From: Streptomyces sp. NBC_01341
Lineage (GTDB): Bacteria > Actinomycetota > Actinomycetes > Streptomycetales > Streptomycetaceae
Direction: 5' to 3'
DNA: 64,000 bases
Assembly: GCF_035946055.1 (NCBI RefSeq)
Contig: NZ_CP108364.1
Coordinates: 6,510,001 to 6,574,000 of the forward strand
How positions within the stretch are numbered: position 1 is the first letter of the stretch; every line of letters starts with the position of its first letter. Shown here piece after piece: positions 1 to 7,938 of the stretch. Both the position numbers and the translations under genes were made by a program. The notes beneath the pieces were generated by a model. That model did no database searches and was not told the origin of the DNA. It was given only the letters and a program-made list of their open reading frames with translations.

Positions 1-330
1 CGGGACTCCGCCCGCGTGGAGCCGTTCCACGAGGGCGCGCATCTCGGGGAAGACGGTGGTGGACGTCCCGGCGAGCTCCAGGTACAGGGCGTTCTTTCCG
101 GCCAGGAGTTCGTCGACGGGTGCCTCGATGCCGTACTCCGCGCGCAGGACCGTGAGCGTCTCGCGGGTGCCGATCCCGATGAATCGGGTGTGGTTCTCCC
201 AGCTGAAGTCCCCTACGCCGTAACGGGCGAGGAGCCGGCGTCCCGCCTCGTAGTAGCTCGGCTCGCTGTCGACGAGGGTCCCGTCCAGGTCGAACAGGAC
301 GGAGAGGGCCGGGACGCCCGGGCTCTTCAT
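1..330 (-). CDS. HAD-superfamily hydrolase (partial, runs off left edge)
   Basis: This is the N-terminal 110 codons of a haloacid dehalogenase-like phosphatase; the rest lies beyond base 1. The first HAD motif DxDGT is visible at residues 14-18 (FDLDGTLVDSE), where the first Asp would be the phosphorylated nucleophile, followed by an alpha-helical cap (residues 25-95) as in beta-phosphoglucomutase/Gph-type enzymes. The ATG at 330 lies directly before the hydrophobic first strand. The Lrp gene on the same strand ends 25 bases upstream, so the two may be cotranscribed. The substrate cannot be told from this fragment. Confidence 0.85.
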   Translation of the reverse strand, partial: MKSPGVPALSVLFDLDGTLVDSEPSYYEAGRRLLARYGVGDFSWENHTRFIGIGTRETLTVLRAEYGIEAPVDELLAGKNALYLELAGTSTTVFPEMRALVERLHAGGVP

Positions 331-355
331 GGCCCCCGAGCATGCCCGACACCGT

Positions 356-838
356 TCAGGCGGGGCCGGCGGTCACCTGTCCCACGGCCTCGACCAGCGG
401 GAGCACCCGGTACGCCACCCGCTCGCGCAGTGCGACCTCCGTCCGGGTCCTGACGACGCCGGGGAGCTGGATCAGGTGCTGGATCACATCCTCGAGGTGC
501 CCGTTGTCACGCGCCACGACGCGGGTCAGCAGATCCCCGCCGCCGGTCGTCGAGAACGCCTCGATGATCTCCGGGACGGCCGCCAGCGCGTCCCCCACCT
601 CGTCCAGGTGCCCCTGGGTGACCTCCAAGTGCACGAAGGCGAGCACCGGGTGGCCGAGGGCGGCCGGCGAGAGGACGGGGCCCGTGCCCGTGATCACGCC
701 GTCCCGCTCCAACCGGTCGAGGCGGGCCTGGAGGGTGCCGCGTGCCACGCCCAGTACGCGCGCGTATTCGCGCACGCTGGTGCGCGGCTGCTCGATGAGC
801 AGACGCAGGATGCGGGTGTCGAGGGCGTCCACCGCCAT
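356..838 (-). CDS. Lrp/AsnC family transcriptional regulator
   Basis: A 160-residue Lrp/AsnC regulator. Residues 1-60 form the winged helix-turn-helix (LDTRILRLL, then an ARVLGVARGTLQARLDRLE recognition region) and residues 65-145 form the alpha-beta RAM ligand-binding domain, which normally senses amino acids. I prefer the ATG at 838, which has AAGGAG about 10 bases upstream; a GTG at 874 would add 12 residues of no family character. It ends 25 bases before the HAD gene. The sensed ligand is unknown. Confidence 0.9.
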   Translation of the reverse strand: MAVDALDTRILRLLIEQPRTSVREYARVLGVARGTLQARLDRLERDGVITGTGPVLSPAALGHPVLAFVHLEVTQGHLDEVGDALAAVPEIIEAFSTTGGGDLLTRVVARDNGHLEDVIQHLIQLPGVVRTRTEVALRERVAYRVLPLVEAVGQVTAGPA

Positions 839-941
839 GTCCGGCCGGCTCCTTGGGGTTCCGTTGTGGGTCACCCGACTCTACCGAGGCAAGGGCCCCG
901 ACGTGCGGCAGGGCGGCGGGAGAGCGCTGAGTTCGGGGCAG

Positions 942-1562
942 TTACCGCTTCCGGACGGTGTAGGTCAGATGCGTCACCTTTGGGGAGGGCTCCGCCCGGA
1001 CCTGCTCCAGGGCCACGCGGCCGGCGTCCACGCCCTCGAACAGGCGGATTCCGGAGCCGAAAAGCACGGGTGAGAGCGCGATCGAGAACTCGTCGATCAG
1101 GCCGGCGTTCACGTACTCCAGGATCGTCGCGCCACCGCCCGCGATGCGGACGTCGCGATCACCGGCGGCCTCGCGGGCCTGGTCGAGGGCGGACTCGATG
1201 CCGTCGTTGACGAAGTGGAACGTGGTCCCGCCCGGCCGCTTCCAGGGGTCACGCTTCTCGTGCGTCACGACGAAGACCGGCGCGTGGAACGGCGCCTCCT
1301 CCGGCCACATCTGCTCGCCGGCGTCGAACATGCGCTTGCCCATCACGCTCGCGCCGGTGCGCTCGAACGTCTCCCGCACGATGTCGTTGTCGCGCCCCTC
1401 CTCGCCGCCCTTGCCGAGCTTCAGGTTCTCCCGGAAGAACCGCTGCGGGAAGATCCACCGCTGGAGCTCCATCCACTGCTGCCCCATCAGTTCATCGGAG
1501 GACTCGGGCGCGATGAAACCGTCCAGCGACATCGACACACTGAAGAACACCATTCCTGCCAT
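942..1562 (-). CDS. Dihydrofolate reductase / RibD C-terminal domain family protein
   Basis: A 206-residue protein of the RibD_C/DHFR-like fold, in the group Streptomyces uses for small NADPH-dependent oxidoreductases of unknown substrate. It starts with the beta strand VFFSVSMSLDGFIA and carries the family's IAGGGATILEYVNAGLIDE region near residues 145-165 and a C-terminal SPVLFGSGIRLFEG segment. Its ATG shares one base with the stop of the upstream SRPBCC gene (TGATG), implying translational coupling. It is the last gene of the ArsR-SRPBCC-DHFR operon. Confidence 0.88.
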   Translation of the reverse strand: MAGMVFFSVSMSLDGFIAPESSDELMGQQWMELQRWIFPQRFFRENLKLGKGGEEGRDNDIVRETFERTGASVMGKRMFDAGEQMWPEEAPFHAPVFVVTHEKRDPWKRPGGTTFHFVNDGIESALDQAREAAGDRDVRIAGGGATILEYVNAGLIDEFSIALSPVLFGSGIRLFEGVDAGRVALEQVRAEPSPKVTHLTYTVRKR

Positions 1563-2068
1563 CAGCCCTCAACTCCCTTCCGAACGATCTCGGTTACGTA
1601 GTCAGCCAGGTTGCTCAGGGTCTGCCGGCCGGCCTCGACCGCGTGGTACTTCTCGACCGCCTCGTCGCGCAGCTCCTTGGTGGGGAACACCGTGTGCATC
1701 TCGATCCGGGTCGCCGCACCGTCGGGCGCGAACGTCAGGACCGACTCGAAGGCGTTCGCGTCGTCGCGGGTCTCACCGTGGAGCATCGCGATCCGCTCCG
1801 GCGGGGCGAGCTCGGTCCAGGTGATCCACTCCTGGTAGTCCGTCCCGTCCGGTCCGTGCATCACGAAGTCCCACTCCCCGCCGACGCGGAACTCGAACGC
1901 CCGCGTGGTGGTGGTGAACCCCTCCGGTCCCCACCAGTGCGACAGGTGCCGCACCTCGGTGAACGCCTCGAACACCAGCTCCCGTGGGGCGTCGATAAGC
2001 CGGGAGATGACGATCTCGCGGTCGGCTGTCGCCGACTGCGCCGGCGTTCCTCGTTCTGTCGTGCTCAT
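1562..2068 (-). CDS. SRPBCC / AHSA1-like domain protein
   Basis: A 168-residue START-like protein of the activator-of-Hsp90-homologue (AHSA1) group. The signature is the opening strand EIVISRLIDAPRELVFEAF followed by the WWGPEGFTTTT segment and the acidic C-terminal helix that closes the hydrophobic cavity. Such proteins bind hydrophobic ligands; many bacterial copies are encoded right after an ArsR repressor, as here. Its ATG overlaps the ArsR stop by three bases (ATGA), and its own stop overlaps the DHFR-like start. Ligand unknown. Confidence 0.9.
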   Translation of the reverse strand: MSTTERGTPAQSATADREIVISRLIDAPRELVFEAFTEVRHLSHWWGPEGFTTTTRAFEFRVGGEWDFVMHGPDGTDYQEWITWTELAPPERIAMLHGETRDDANAFESVLTFAPDGAATRIEMHTVFPTKELRDEAVEKYHAVEAGRQTLSNLADYVTEIVRKGVEG

Positions 2069-2412
2069 GAGCTACTCCGCTCTCTTGTCTGCTTCAGGTC
2101 CTGCACGTAGGAGCCCAGTCGGTCGAAGCTCTCGTTCCAGAACTGCTCGAAACCGCCGGTCCACTCGTGGACCGGGCGCAGCCCGCTGGCGTCAAGGCCG
2201 TACAGGCGTTGCTTGCCTGCCTTGCGGTCCCGCACCAGCCCGACCTCCCGGAGCACCCGCAGGTGTTTGGACGCCCCCGGCTGGGTCATCCCCAACTCCT
2301 GGGCCAACTCGGTCACCGACCGCTCACCTGCCCGCAGCAGCGCCAGGATCTCTCGGCGCTGCGGCTCGGCGATCGCGTTGAAGACGTCCGACGTCGTCGC
2401 TGCTCGTGCCAT
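2065..2412 (-). CDS. ArsR family transcriptional repressor
   Basis: A 115-residue winged-helix ArsR protein. The recognition region is ELAQELGMTQPGASKHLRVL, followed by the wing ending in the tyrosine of QRLYGLDASGL. No CxC metal-binding motif is present, so it probably belongs to the non-metal group that pairs with SRPBCC genes. The ATG at 2412 is preferred; an upstream ATG at 2439 lies inside a 22-base perfect palindrome that is better read as the operator. The palindrome suggests autorepression of the three-gene operon. Confidence 0.9.
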   Translation of the reverse strand: MARAATTSDVFNAIAEPQRREILALLRAGERSVTELAQELGMTQPGASKHLRVLREVGLVRDRKAGKQRLYGLDASGLRPVHEWTGGFEQFWNESFDRLGSYVQDLKQTRERSSS

Positions 2413-2420
2413 GGGGCAAT

Positions 2421-2442
2421 CGTATGCCGATATCGGCATACG
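2421..2442. promoter_or_regulatory. Perfect 22-bp palindrome, probable ArsR operator
   Basis: The sequence CGTATGCCGAT is followed immediately by its exact reverse complement ATCGGCATACG. It lies 8 bases upstream of the ArsR start codon at 2412, so a bound dimer would cover the promoter or the translation start of the operon. Assignment to the adjacent ArsR protein is an inference from position. Confidence 0.7.
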
Positions 2443-2600
2443 TCAAGCCGGAGACGGTCCAGGCGGTGGAGGCCGGGGCCGGAGCGGGCGATGGCGGCGC
2501 GCGTAACGCACATGATGGGCAGCGCACATCGGGCTCTGGGCGAAGACTGACCGGAAGCGACCGGACGTGTCCGGGCGGGCCGGCCGTCGTTCACCAGGGC

Positions 2601-3068
2601 ATGAAGCTGCGGTCGATGTCCCTCCTGCTTGTCGCCCTGCTGGGTATGTCCGGCTGTGTCTCAGTCCCGGCGGGCGCGGACAGACATGCCCCGGCCACCC
2701 ACGGGCCGTCCGGAAACGCGCCCGCGGCTCAGGCTTCCGCAGTGCCCTCCGCGCCCGCTGCCGTTCACGACGCGCTGGGCACGGCGGAAGGACGGCGGCA
2801 GGACGGGGGCGGGAAGAAGCAGAAGGAGCGTGAGGGCGCGCGCTCACCCGCCCGACGGGCCGAAGCGGCCGCCCCGGCCGCACCCCGGGAAGCACGTGAA
2901 CAGTCGCGCCGCTTCACTCCGGCCCGGCCCGGGCGCCCCCGCCGGGCGGCCGTACCGCGGTGGGTGAAGCCGAAGCGCACCTACGACATGCGGTCCGTGT
3001 GCGCGACGGGCAAGGGAGTCGCCTCCGCGGACATCGTCGACCTGTGCCGTACCACGTACGGCAGGTGA
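2601..3068 (+). CDS. Putative secreted lipoprotein
   Basis: A 155-residue protein with a short signal peptide (MKLRSMSLLLVALLGMSGC) ending in a lipobox, LGMSGC, so it is probably diacylated on Cys-19 and anchored outside the membrane. The middle is low-complexity, rich in Ala, Pro, Arg and Glu. The C-terminus (MRSVCATGKGVASADIVDLC) has two cysteines that could form a disulfide and looks like the conserved part. The reading frame stays open further upstream, but the ATG at 2601 places the signal peptide correctly. Function unknown. Confidence 0.7.
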   Translation: MKLRSMSLLLVALLGMSGCVSVPAGADRHAPATHGPSGNAPAAQASAVPSAPAAVHDALGTAEGRRQDGGGKKQKEREGARSPARRAEAAAPAAPREAREQSRRFTPARPGRPRRAAVPRWVKPKRTYDMRSVCATGKGVASADIVDLCRTTYGR

Positions 3069-3153
3069 CGGCGGTGCCGGACGCGAGGCGGCCGGTGCGG
3101 CTGGGGTCCGTGCCCGGAAGCCGGGGCCGGAGCGGCCGGGGTGCCAGGGTTCC

Positions 3154-3172
3154 GCGCTCGCCTCGCGAGCGC
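3154..3172 (+). terminator. Hairpin after the lipoprotein gene
   Basis: GCGCTCGC and GCGAGCGC form a perfect 8-bp stem around the loop CTC. It lies 86 bases after the lipoprotein stop and has no T run, so it is only a possible terminator. Confidence 0.35.
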
Positions 3173-3272
3173 CCGAGCGCCCGGTGGTCACCGGACCTTC
3201 ACCTCGGCGGTCGCTGACCCGCGTCCCCCGGGGGCACCCGATGGACTGTCGTCGGTCGGGAAGGACTGTGTC

Positions 3273-3494
3273 GTGATCGCTGTCGCGCTGCTGCTGTTGC
3301 CCGCGCTCGGACTGCTCCTCTACGGAATGGACCGTGTCGAGGAGCTGCTGTTCCGCCGGCCACCGGCGCGCCGCCATGCCGCCGGCCGCCACCTGCGTCT
3401 GGTGGGTGGCGACGGTGGCTTGCGGCCCCGTTCCCCGGCTGTCCCGGGGCCCGGCCGGTCCGCCCGGGCGGAAGGGGAGGCGCCGGCCGCGTAA
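3273..3494 (+). CDS. Small single-pass membrane protein
   Basis: A 73-residue protein starting at GTG 3273. The N-terminus is one strongly hydrophobic segment (IAVALLLLPALGLLLYGMD), followed by an Arg-rich cytoplasmic tail. The frame extends upstream to 3141 without family-like sequence, so the GTG just before the hydrophobic helix is preferred. It precedes the BrkB-like gene by 64 bases. Function unknown. Small proteins of this plan are common in streptomycetes, but I cannot name the family. Confidence 0.5.
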   Translation: MIAVALLLLPALGLLLYGMDRVEELLFRRPPARRHAAGRHLRLVGGDGGLRPRSPAVPGPGRSARAEGEAPAA

Positions 3495-3558
3495 CGGCCG
3501 GGCCGGGGTTGCTGCGAGCGGGGGGTGTAGGGAGCCTTCCTGTGGCTACCCGAGTCCT

Positions 3559-4608
3559 ATGGCGAATCTGCGATTTCCAGGGCGACAGGACCAGCGGCAT
3601 GGCCGGCGGGTGCCGGATCCGGAGCAGGCCGGCCCGGATCCGGAGGTGGAGGCAGCGGAACCGGACCGTCCCACGAGGATGCCGAAACGGGCGTGGGGCG
3701 CCGTGATCGGTGGCACACTGCGGGAGTTCAAGGACGACGAGCTGACCGACCGTGCCGCAGCGCTGACCTACTACGGGGTGCTGTCCCTGTTCCCGGCGCT
3801 GCTCGTCCTCGTGTCCTTGCTCGGCATCACGGGGAAGTCCGCCACGGACAAGATCGTCTCGGGGCTGGGCAAGCTGGCTCCCGGTTCCGCCCGGGACATC
3901 ATCACGCAGGCCGTGGAACAGCTGCAGGACAGCGCCGGCACCGGATCGGTCCTCGCGATCGTCGGTCTCGCCCTGGCCGTCTGGTCGGCCTCGGGTTACG
4001 TCGCCGCCTTCATCCGTGCCGCGAACGCCGTCTACGACATGCCCGAGGGCCGGCCCGTCTGGAAGATCCTCCCCGTGCGCGTCGGGGTGACGGTCATCCT
4101 CATGGTGCTCGCCGTCGTCAGCGCCCTCATCGTGGTGTTCACCGGCGCCCTCGCCGACCAGGCGGGCAGCGTGCTCGGCATCGGTGACAGCGTGCTGACG
4201 GTGTGGGCGTATGCCAAGTGGCCGGTGCTGATCCTGCTCGTCACCGCCATGATCGCGATCCTCTACTGGGCGGCGCCGAACGCCAAGGTCAAGGGGTTCC
4301 GGTGGATCACTCCAGGCAGTGTCCTGGCGCTGCTGATCTGGATGGCCGCCTCGGCGGGATTCGCCCTGTACGTCGCCAACTTCGCCTCCTACAACAAGAC
4401 GTACGGAACCATGGCCGGCCTCGTCGTCTTCCTGATCTGGCTGTGGATCGGCAACCTGGCCATCCTGTTCGGCCTCCAGTTCGACGCGGAGACGGCCAGG
4501 CAGCGGGCCATCGCCGGCGGACACCCGCCGGAGGCCGAGCCCTACACGCGGCCGCGCGACACCCGGACCTGGGACGAGAAGGACGTGCGTCGGCTGGACG
4601 AGGCGTGA
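3559..4608 (+). CDS. YihY/virulence factor BrkB family membrane protein
   Basis: A 349-residue integral membrane protein of the YihY/BrkB family (once misnamed ribonuclease BN). After a charged 55-residue N-terminus comes the family segment TLREFKDDELTDRAAALTYYGVLSLFPALLVLV, then about six membrane helices, including AIVGLALAVWSASGYVAAFIRAAN and a last helix around FLIWLWIGNLAILFG. The C-terminal tail is hydrophilic. The start at ATG 3559 is the first in frame before the conserved part. The family's transport or envelope role is not settled. Confidence 0.9.
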   Translation: MANLRFPGRQDQRHGRRVPDPEQAGPDPEVEAAEPDRPTRMPKRAWGAVIGGTLREFKDDELTDRAAALTYYGVLSLFPALLVLVSLLGITGKSATDKIVSGLGKLAPGSARDIITQAVEQLQDSAGTGSVLAIVGLALAVWSASGYVAAFIRAANAVYDMPEGRPVWKILPVRVGVTVILMVLAVVSALIVVFTGALADQAGSVLGIGDSVLTVWAYAKWPVLILLVTAMIAILYWAAPNAKVKGFRWITPGSVLALLIWMAASAGFALYVANFASYNKTYGTMAGLVVFLIWLWIGNLAILFGLQFDAETARQRAIAGGHPPEAEPYTRPRDTRTWDEKDVRRLDEA

Positions 4609-4886
4609 GGGCCGCCCCAGGGTGCGCGCGGCCGTCACACTTCAGGGCCCGCGTGCGGCCCCCCGGCCGGGCCACCGGCGCGCCGCGGTCCGCAAGCCGC
4701 CCCGTGGGCGGACGCGGTCCCGGCGGCCGGGCGACCCCGCCGAAGCCGTCGTGGCGGGGCGGTGGGCCCGGTTCGTACGGCGATGTGCCGATGAACCGCT
4801 CCGTTCGGGGTACGCGTGGCCTCACGCATGGTCAGGGCGCCTCCATGGCGTCCGGCTTCATCGAAGAGGGACAGGAGGTGACTGCG

Positions 4887-5324
4887 GTGTCGGACACGCA
4901 GCCGCACTCCCCGCGCTCCGACCGTGATGTCCACGCATCCGGGGCGGAGCCGGTGGGCGAGCTGGTGCAGAGGGCCTCGCAGCAGCTGACGGAGCTGGTG
5001 CGCAGCGAGCTGCGACTGGCGCAGGCGGAAGTGAAGGAGAAGGGCAGGCACTACGGCAAGGGCGGCGGGCTGTTCGGAGGGGCAGGTGTGGTCGGCTTCC
5101 TGATGCTGCAGACCCTGGTGGTCACCGCTGTCGCCGCCTTGGCGGTGCCACTGCCGGTATGGGCCGCTGCCCTCATCGTCACCGCTGCGCTCGGGGCGAT
5201 CGCCGCTGTGATGGCCCTGGCCGGAAAGAAGGAAGTCGTCCGTGCGGCGCCCCCCGCACCGGAGCAGGCGATCGAGAACGTGAAGGCCGACGTGGCCGAG
5301 ATCAAGAGGAGTGCCCACCGATGA
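4887..5324 (+). CDS. Phage-holin-superfamily (Actinobacteria holin-like) membrane protein
   Basis: A 145-residue protein of the actinobacterial holin-like superfamily. An N-terminal amphipathic stretch (VGELVQRASQQLTELVRSELRLAQAEV) precedes a basic Gly-rich loop and two closely spaced membrane helices (residues about 58-80 and 85-105), then a charged tail. The GTG at 4887 has AGGAGG 8 bases upstream, which decides the start. Its stop overlaps the next start (ATGA), so it is translationally coupled to the DUF3618 gene. No phage genes are near; it is an ordinary chromosomal envelope protein. Confidence 0.85.
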   Translation: MSDTQPHSPRSDRDVHASGAEPVGELVQRASQQLTELVRSELRLAQAEVKEKGRHYGKGGGLFGGAGVVGFLMLQTLVVTAVAALAVPLPVWAAALIVTAALGAIAAVMALAGKKEVVRAAPPAPEQAIENVKADVAEIKRSAHR

Positions 5325-5791
5325 CCAAGCCATTCGACGACAATCCGAACGCCTCCAGCCCGGAGGCACTCCGCGAGCAGGTCGAGGAGGCCCGCGACGA
5401 ACTCGGTCAGACGGTCGAGGCGCTGGCGGCCAAGGCCGATGTGAAGGCCCAGGCCAAGCAGAAGACGGCAGAGGTCAGGCAGAAGTCCGCCGAGGTCAAG
5501 GAGCAGGCGACGGCCAAGGCCGGGGAGCTCAAGGCCAAAGCGGCCGAGGCCGCGCACCGGGTGCAGGACACGGTGCCGGCACCGGTCAAGGACAAGGCGG
5601 CGCAGGCGGCCAGTGAAGTCCGGGCCAAGGCCGCACAGGCCGGGAGCCTGTGGGAGGACAAGGCGCCGGAGCCGGTGCGGCGGAAGGCGGCCGAGGGTGC
5701 CCTGGTGGCGCGGGACAACCGCACCGTGCTGCTGGTGGCCGCAGGAGCCGCGGTCGTCGCCTGGATGACGTTCCGCCGCCGCAAAAGCTGA
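5321..5791 (+). CDS. DUF3618 domain-containing protein
   Basis: A 156-residue protein. Residues about 10-45 match the DUF3618 start (SPEALREQVEEARDELGQTVEALAAKAD). The middle is a long Ala/Lys/Glu-rich helix with repeating KAKA/AAE patterns that should be coiled-coil or amphipathic. A C-terminal membrane helix (VLLVAAGAAVVAWMTF) ends in RRRKS. The four-base ATGA overlap with the holin-like gene marks a two-gene operon that recurs in actinomycetes. A role at the membrane or envelope is likely; the exact function is unknown. Confidence 0.88.
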   Translation: MTKPFDDNPNASSPEALREQVEEARDELGQTVEALAAKADVKAQAKQKTAEVRQKSAEVKEQATAKAGELKAKAAEAAHRVQDTVPAPVKDKAAQAASEVRAKAAQAGSLWEDKAPEPVRRKAAEGALVARDNRTVLLVAAGAAVVAWMTFRRRKS

Positions 5792-5894
5792 GCGGCCGCG
5801 ACCCGGACGGCTCGCGGGGCCCTGGACGCCTGTCCGGCGGCTTGCGCCCTCGCCCCTGGGTCAGCGAGCGGGACCCGCGACGTGGTCGGGAGGA

Positions 5895-5928
5895 GAGGGT
5901 GCCGGACCGAATGGATCCCGGCACCCTC
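5895..5928 (+). terminator. Terminator of the holin-like/DUF3618 operon
   Basis: An 11-bp perfect stem (GAGGGTGCCGG with CCGGCACCCTC) and a 12-base loop, about 100 bases after the DUF3618 stop. No T run follows, which is usual for streptomycete terminators. Confidence 0.6.
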
Positions 5929-6211
5929 CGTCGTGTCCGCACACTCGTACGGCGATCCGGTGCGTTCCGGTATGCCTGGGGGAGTGCGGCCGCCCGGCTC
6001 CCGGGTACCGGGGGAGGGCCGCCGGGTGGTGACGCCCGGCGGGCCCCTCCCGCGGTGTGCGCAGGGGTGGCTCGACCCCTCCATGGCGTCCGAGCACTGC
6101 CAATGGCAGGGATCTGGTACACGAAAATGCACCTATGATGCACCAATGGCCCAGTGAGAGTCTTGCCTGTTGAGCCATCGGTCGTGCGCGTGGTCTGATG
6201 GTCCTGTCGAT

Positions 6212-6240
6212 GGCGCCGCGGATTCCGTGGCGCCCTTTTT
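6212..6240 (+). terminator. Hairpin plus T run directly upstream of the FUSC gene
   Basis: GGCGCCGC pairs with GTGGCGCC (one G-U pair) and the arms can extend through GGA/TCC. The structure ends in CTTTTT. It is a classical intrinsic terminator shape, but it lies only 21 bases before the FUSC start codon, so it may act as an attenuator in that gene's leader. Confidence 0.55.
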
Positions 6241-6261
6241 CATGAGAAGGGGCGGGAAGTC

Positions 6262-7773
6262 TTGCTGAAGAAGGTGTTCGTGGCTCCTGACCCGGGGCGG
6301 CTGCGGCTGCGGCACGCGAGCAGGGCCGTCCTCGGCATCGGGCTGGCGGTCGTCGTCTGCGGCGTCGCCGGGCACTCGCTCGTCGCCGCGATCACCGGTG
6401 GGCTCGCCGCACTGCTTGCCCTCTTCACGGTCACCGACTCGACCGTGCGGGGGCAGGCGGTGACCACCGCGCTGCTCCCGGTGGCAGGACTGCCGGTCCT
6501 CGCCCTGGCCGCCGTGCTGCACGACCACCCGGTGGCCCGTGACCTGGCCTTCCTCGCGGTGATGGGGGCGGGTGTCTACGCCCGGCGGTGGGGTCCACGC
6601 GGCCACTCGCTCGGCGTCTTCGCCTTCATGTGCTTCTTCATCACCCAGTTCCTGCACACCCTGCCGGGACAGCTGCCCGAGCTCTTCTCCGCCGTCCTGC
6701 TCTCGCTGCTGGCGGCGTCGTCCGTCCGCTTCGGCCTCTGGTGCTACGAGCGCAGGCTGCCGGTGACCGCCCTGCTCGCACCGGTCGCCGGCCGGGGGCT
6801 GGCCCGGGCGACGACCCGCCAGGCAGTCCAGGCGACCACGGGCGGCGCGCTCGCGCTCCTGGCCGGCCAGCTCCTCTCCGACGAGCGCTGGTACTGGGCC
6901 GTGGGGGCGACCTGGTGGGTGTTCGTCAACACGGCGTCGCGCGGCGAGACGCTGGTCCGCGGTTTCCGACGGGTGCTGGGAACGCTGATCGGTATACCCG
7001 TCGGTCTCGTCGTCATCGCCCCCTTGCACGGGGCTGCCGTGCCCACGGCGCTCCTGGTGGCGCTCGGTGTGTTCGGGATCTTCTACTCCGCCGCGGTCTC
7101 CTACACCTGGATGATGTTCTCGGTGACGGTCCTTGCGGGAGCGCTGTACGGGGCGCTCGGCGTGCTCGACCCCGCGTTGCTCGCGTTGCGCCTCGTCGAG
7201 ACCGGTGTCGGAGCGCTCGGGGCGATGCTGGCGGTGCTCGTCGTGCTGCCGGTCACCACCCACGCCACGACGGACGCCTGGATCCAGCGCGCTCTGCGCT
7301 GCGTGCACGCCTGCACCGCCGAGGCCACCGCGCGGCTCGCGGGGACGGCGACCGCCGACCCCGCGAGCCGCGTCGCCGAACTGGAAGCGCTCCTGGGCCG
7401 CGTGCGGCTGTCGCTCGGTCCGCTCGTGCACCCCCTGAGCCCGCTGCGCGCCCGGAAGGCGCGTGCGGGGCAGGTACTCGCCCTGCTCGACGACTGCGCA
7501 CGTGAGGTGAGGGGCCTCGCCTCCGTCGCGGCCGACCCCGAGGCGTCCCACGACGCGCGGCTCGCCGCGGCGTGCTGGCGCGTGGAGGCGTCCGTGGAGG
7601 CGCTGACCGCCCCGGCCCGCAGGCATCGTGAGGCCGTGGCCCCCGTCGGCGTGCTGCCGCCCGCCGGCGCCGTCGAACCTGCGCTCGCTCATCTGCACGG
7701 CCTGGAGAGAGCGCTCGCCGAGCTGGCGGCCCCCCTGCACAGCTCCCCGCGTGCTCCGCTCGTCGGGACCTGA
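6262..7773 (+). CDS. FUSC family membrane protein
   Basis: A 503-residue protein with the duplicated plan of the fusaric-acid-resistance-like (FUSC/YccS/YhcK) family. A first set of membrane helices covers residues 15-165, a linker follows, then a second set (about 190-330, including RWYWAVGATWWVFVNTASRGETLVRGFRRVLGT, whose RGxxRxxGTxxG-like end is the FUSC hallmark), and a cytoplasmic helical tail. The TTG at 6262 has an AAGG-type site about 10 bases upstream; GTG 6274 is an alternative. It may export aromatic acids or similar compounds, as family members do; no substrate is indicated here. Confidence 0.85.
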   Translation: MLKKVFVAPDPGRLRLRHASRAVLGIGLAVVVCGVAGHSLVAAITGGLAALLALFTVTDSTVRGQAVTTALLPVAGLPVLALAAVLHDHPVARDLAFLAVMGAGVYARRWGPRGHSLGVFAFMCFFITQFLHTLPGQLPELFSAVLLSLLAASSVRFGLWCYERRLPVTALLAPVAGRGLARATTRQAVQATTGGALALLAGQLLSDERWYWAVGATWWVFVNTASRGETLVRGFRRVLGTLIGIPVGLVVIAPLHGAAVPTALLVALGVFGIFYSAAVSYTWMMFSVTVLAGALYGALGVLDPALLALRLVETGVGALGAMLAVLVVLPVTTHATTDAWIQRALRCVHACTAEATARLAGTATADPASRVAELEALLGRVRLSLGPLVHPLSPLRARKARAGQVLALLDDCAREVRGLASVAADPEASHDARLAAACWRVEASVEALTAPARRHREAVAPVGVLPPAGAVEPALAHLHGLERALAELAAPLHSSPRAPLVGT

Positions 7774-7863
7774 CGCCGGGGGTGGTCCCGCAGGCTCGGG
7801 CGGGCCGGCCCGACGTATTCGAGTCACCGGGCCCGGTCCTGACGCCTCGCCGAAGCGCCGAGA

Positions 7864-7879
7864 ATTGGTCTGGACCAGA
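7864..7879. promoter_or_regulatory. DasR-type (dre-like) palindrome upstream of the lactonase gene
   Basis: ATTGGTCTGGACCAGA contains TGGTCTGGACCA, one base off the perfect TGGTCTAGACCA core of DasR responsive elements (GntR family, N-acetylglucosamine regulon). A -10-like TACCGT lies at 7892-7897, so the palindrome would cover the -35 region of the promoter. That DasR binds here is inferred from sequence only. Confidence 0.6.
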
Positions 7880-7938
7880 AAGGGCTCCTGCTACCGTCGA
7901 CGGTGAAGATCGCGACGCATGCGAAGAGGGGTAGCGCT

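Larger units (their letters stand above)
5792..6261. other. 470-bp intergenic region with terminator and a possible FUSC leader
   Basis: No convincing gene is present. It holds the hairpin ending the DUF3618 operon (5895-5928), two direct copies of ATGCACC 11 bases apart (6126-6143 region), a 14-codon GTG-initiated frame (6154-6198) with no clear ribosome site, and a GC hairpin with a T run (6212-6240) just ahead of the FUSC start. Confidence 0.5.

Noticed and set aside
4887..5791. Holin-like gene considered as a sign of a prophage
   Set aside because: No capsid, tail, integrase or lysin gene is nearby; the holin-like/DUF3618 pair is an ordinary actinobacterial envelope operon.
6133..7827. 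Minus-strand frame of about 560 codons across the FUSC gene
   Set aside because: Same antisense effect of high GC3; the product is low-complexity and the plus-strand protein has regular membrane helices.
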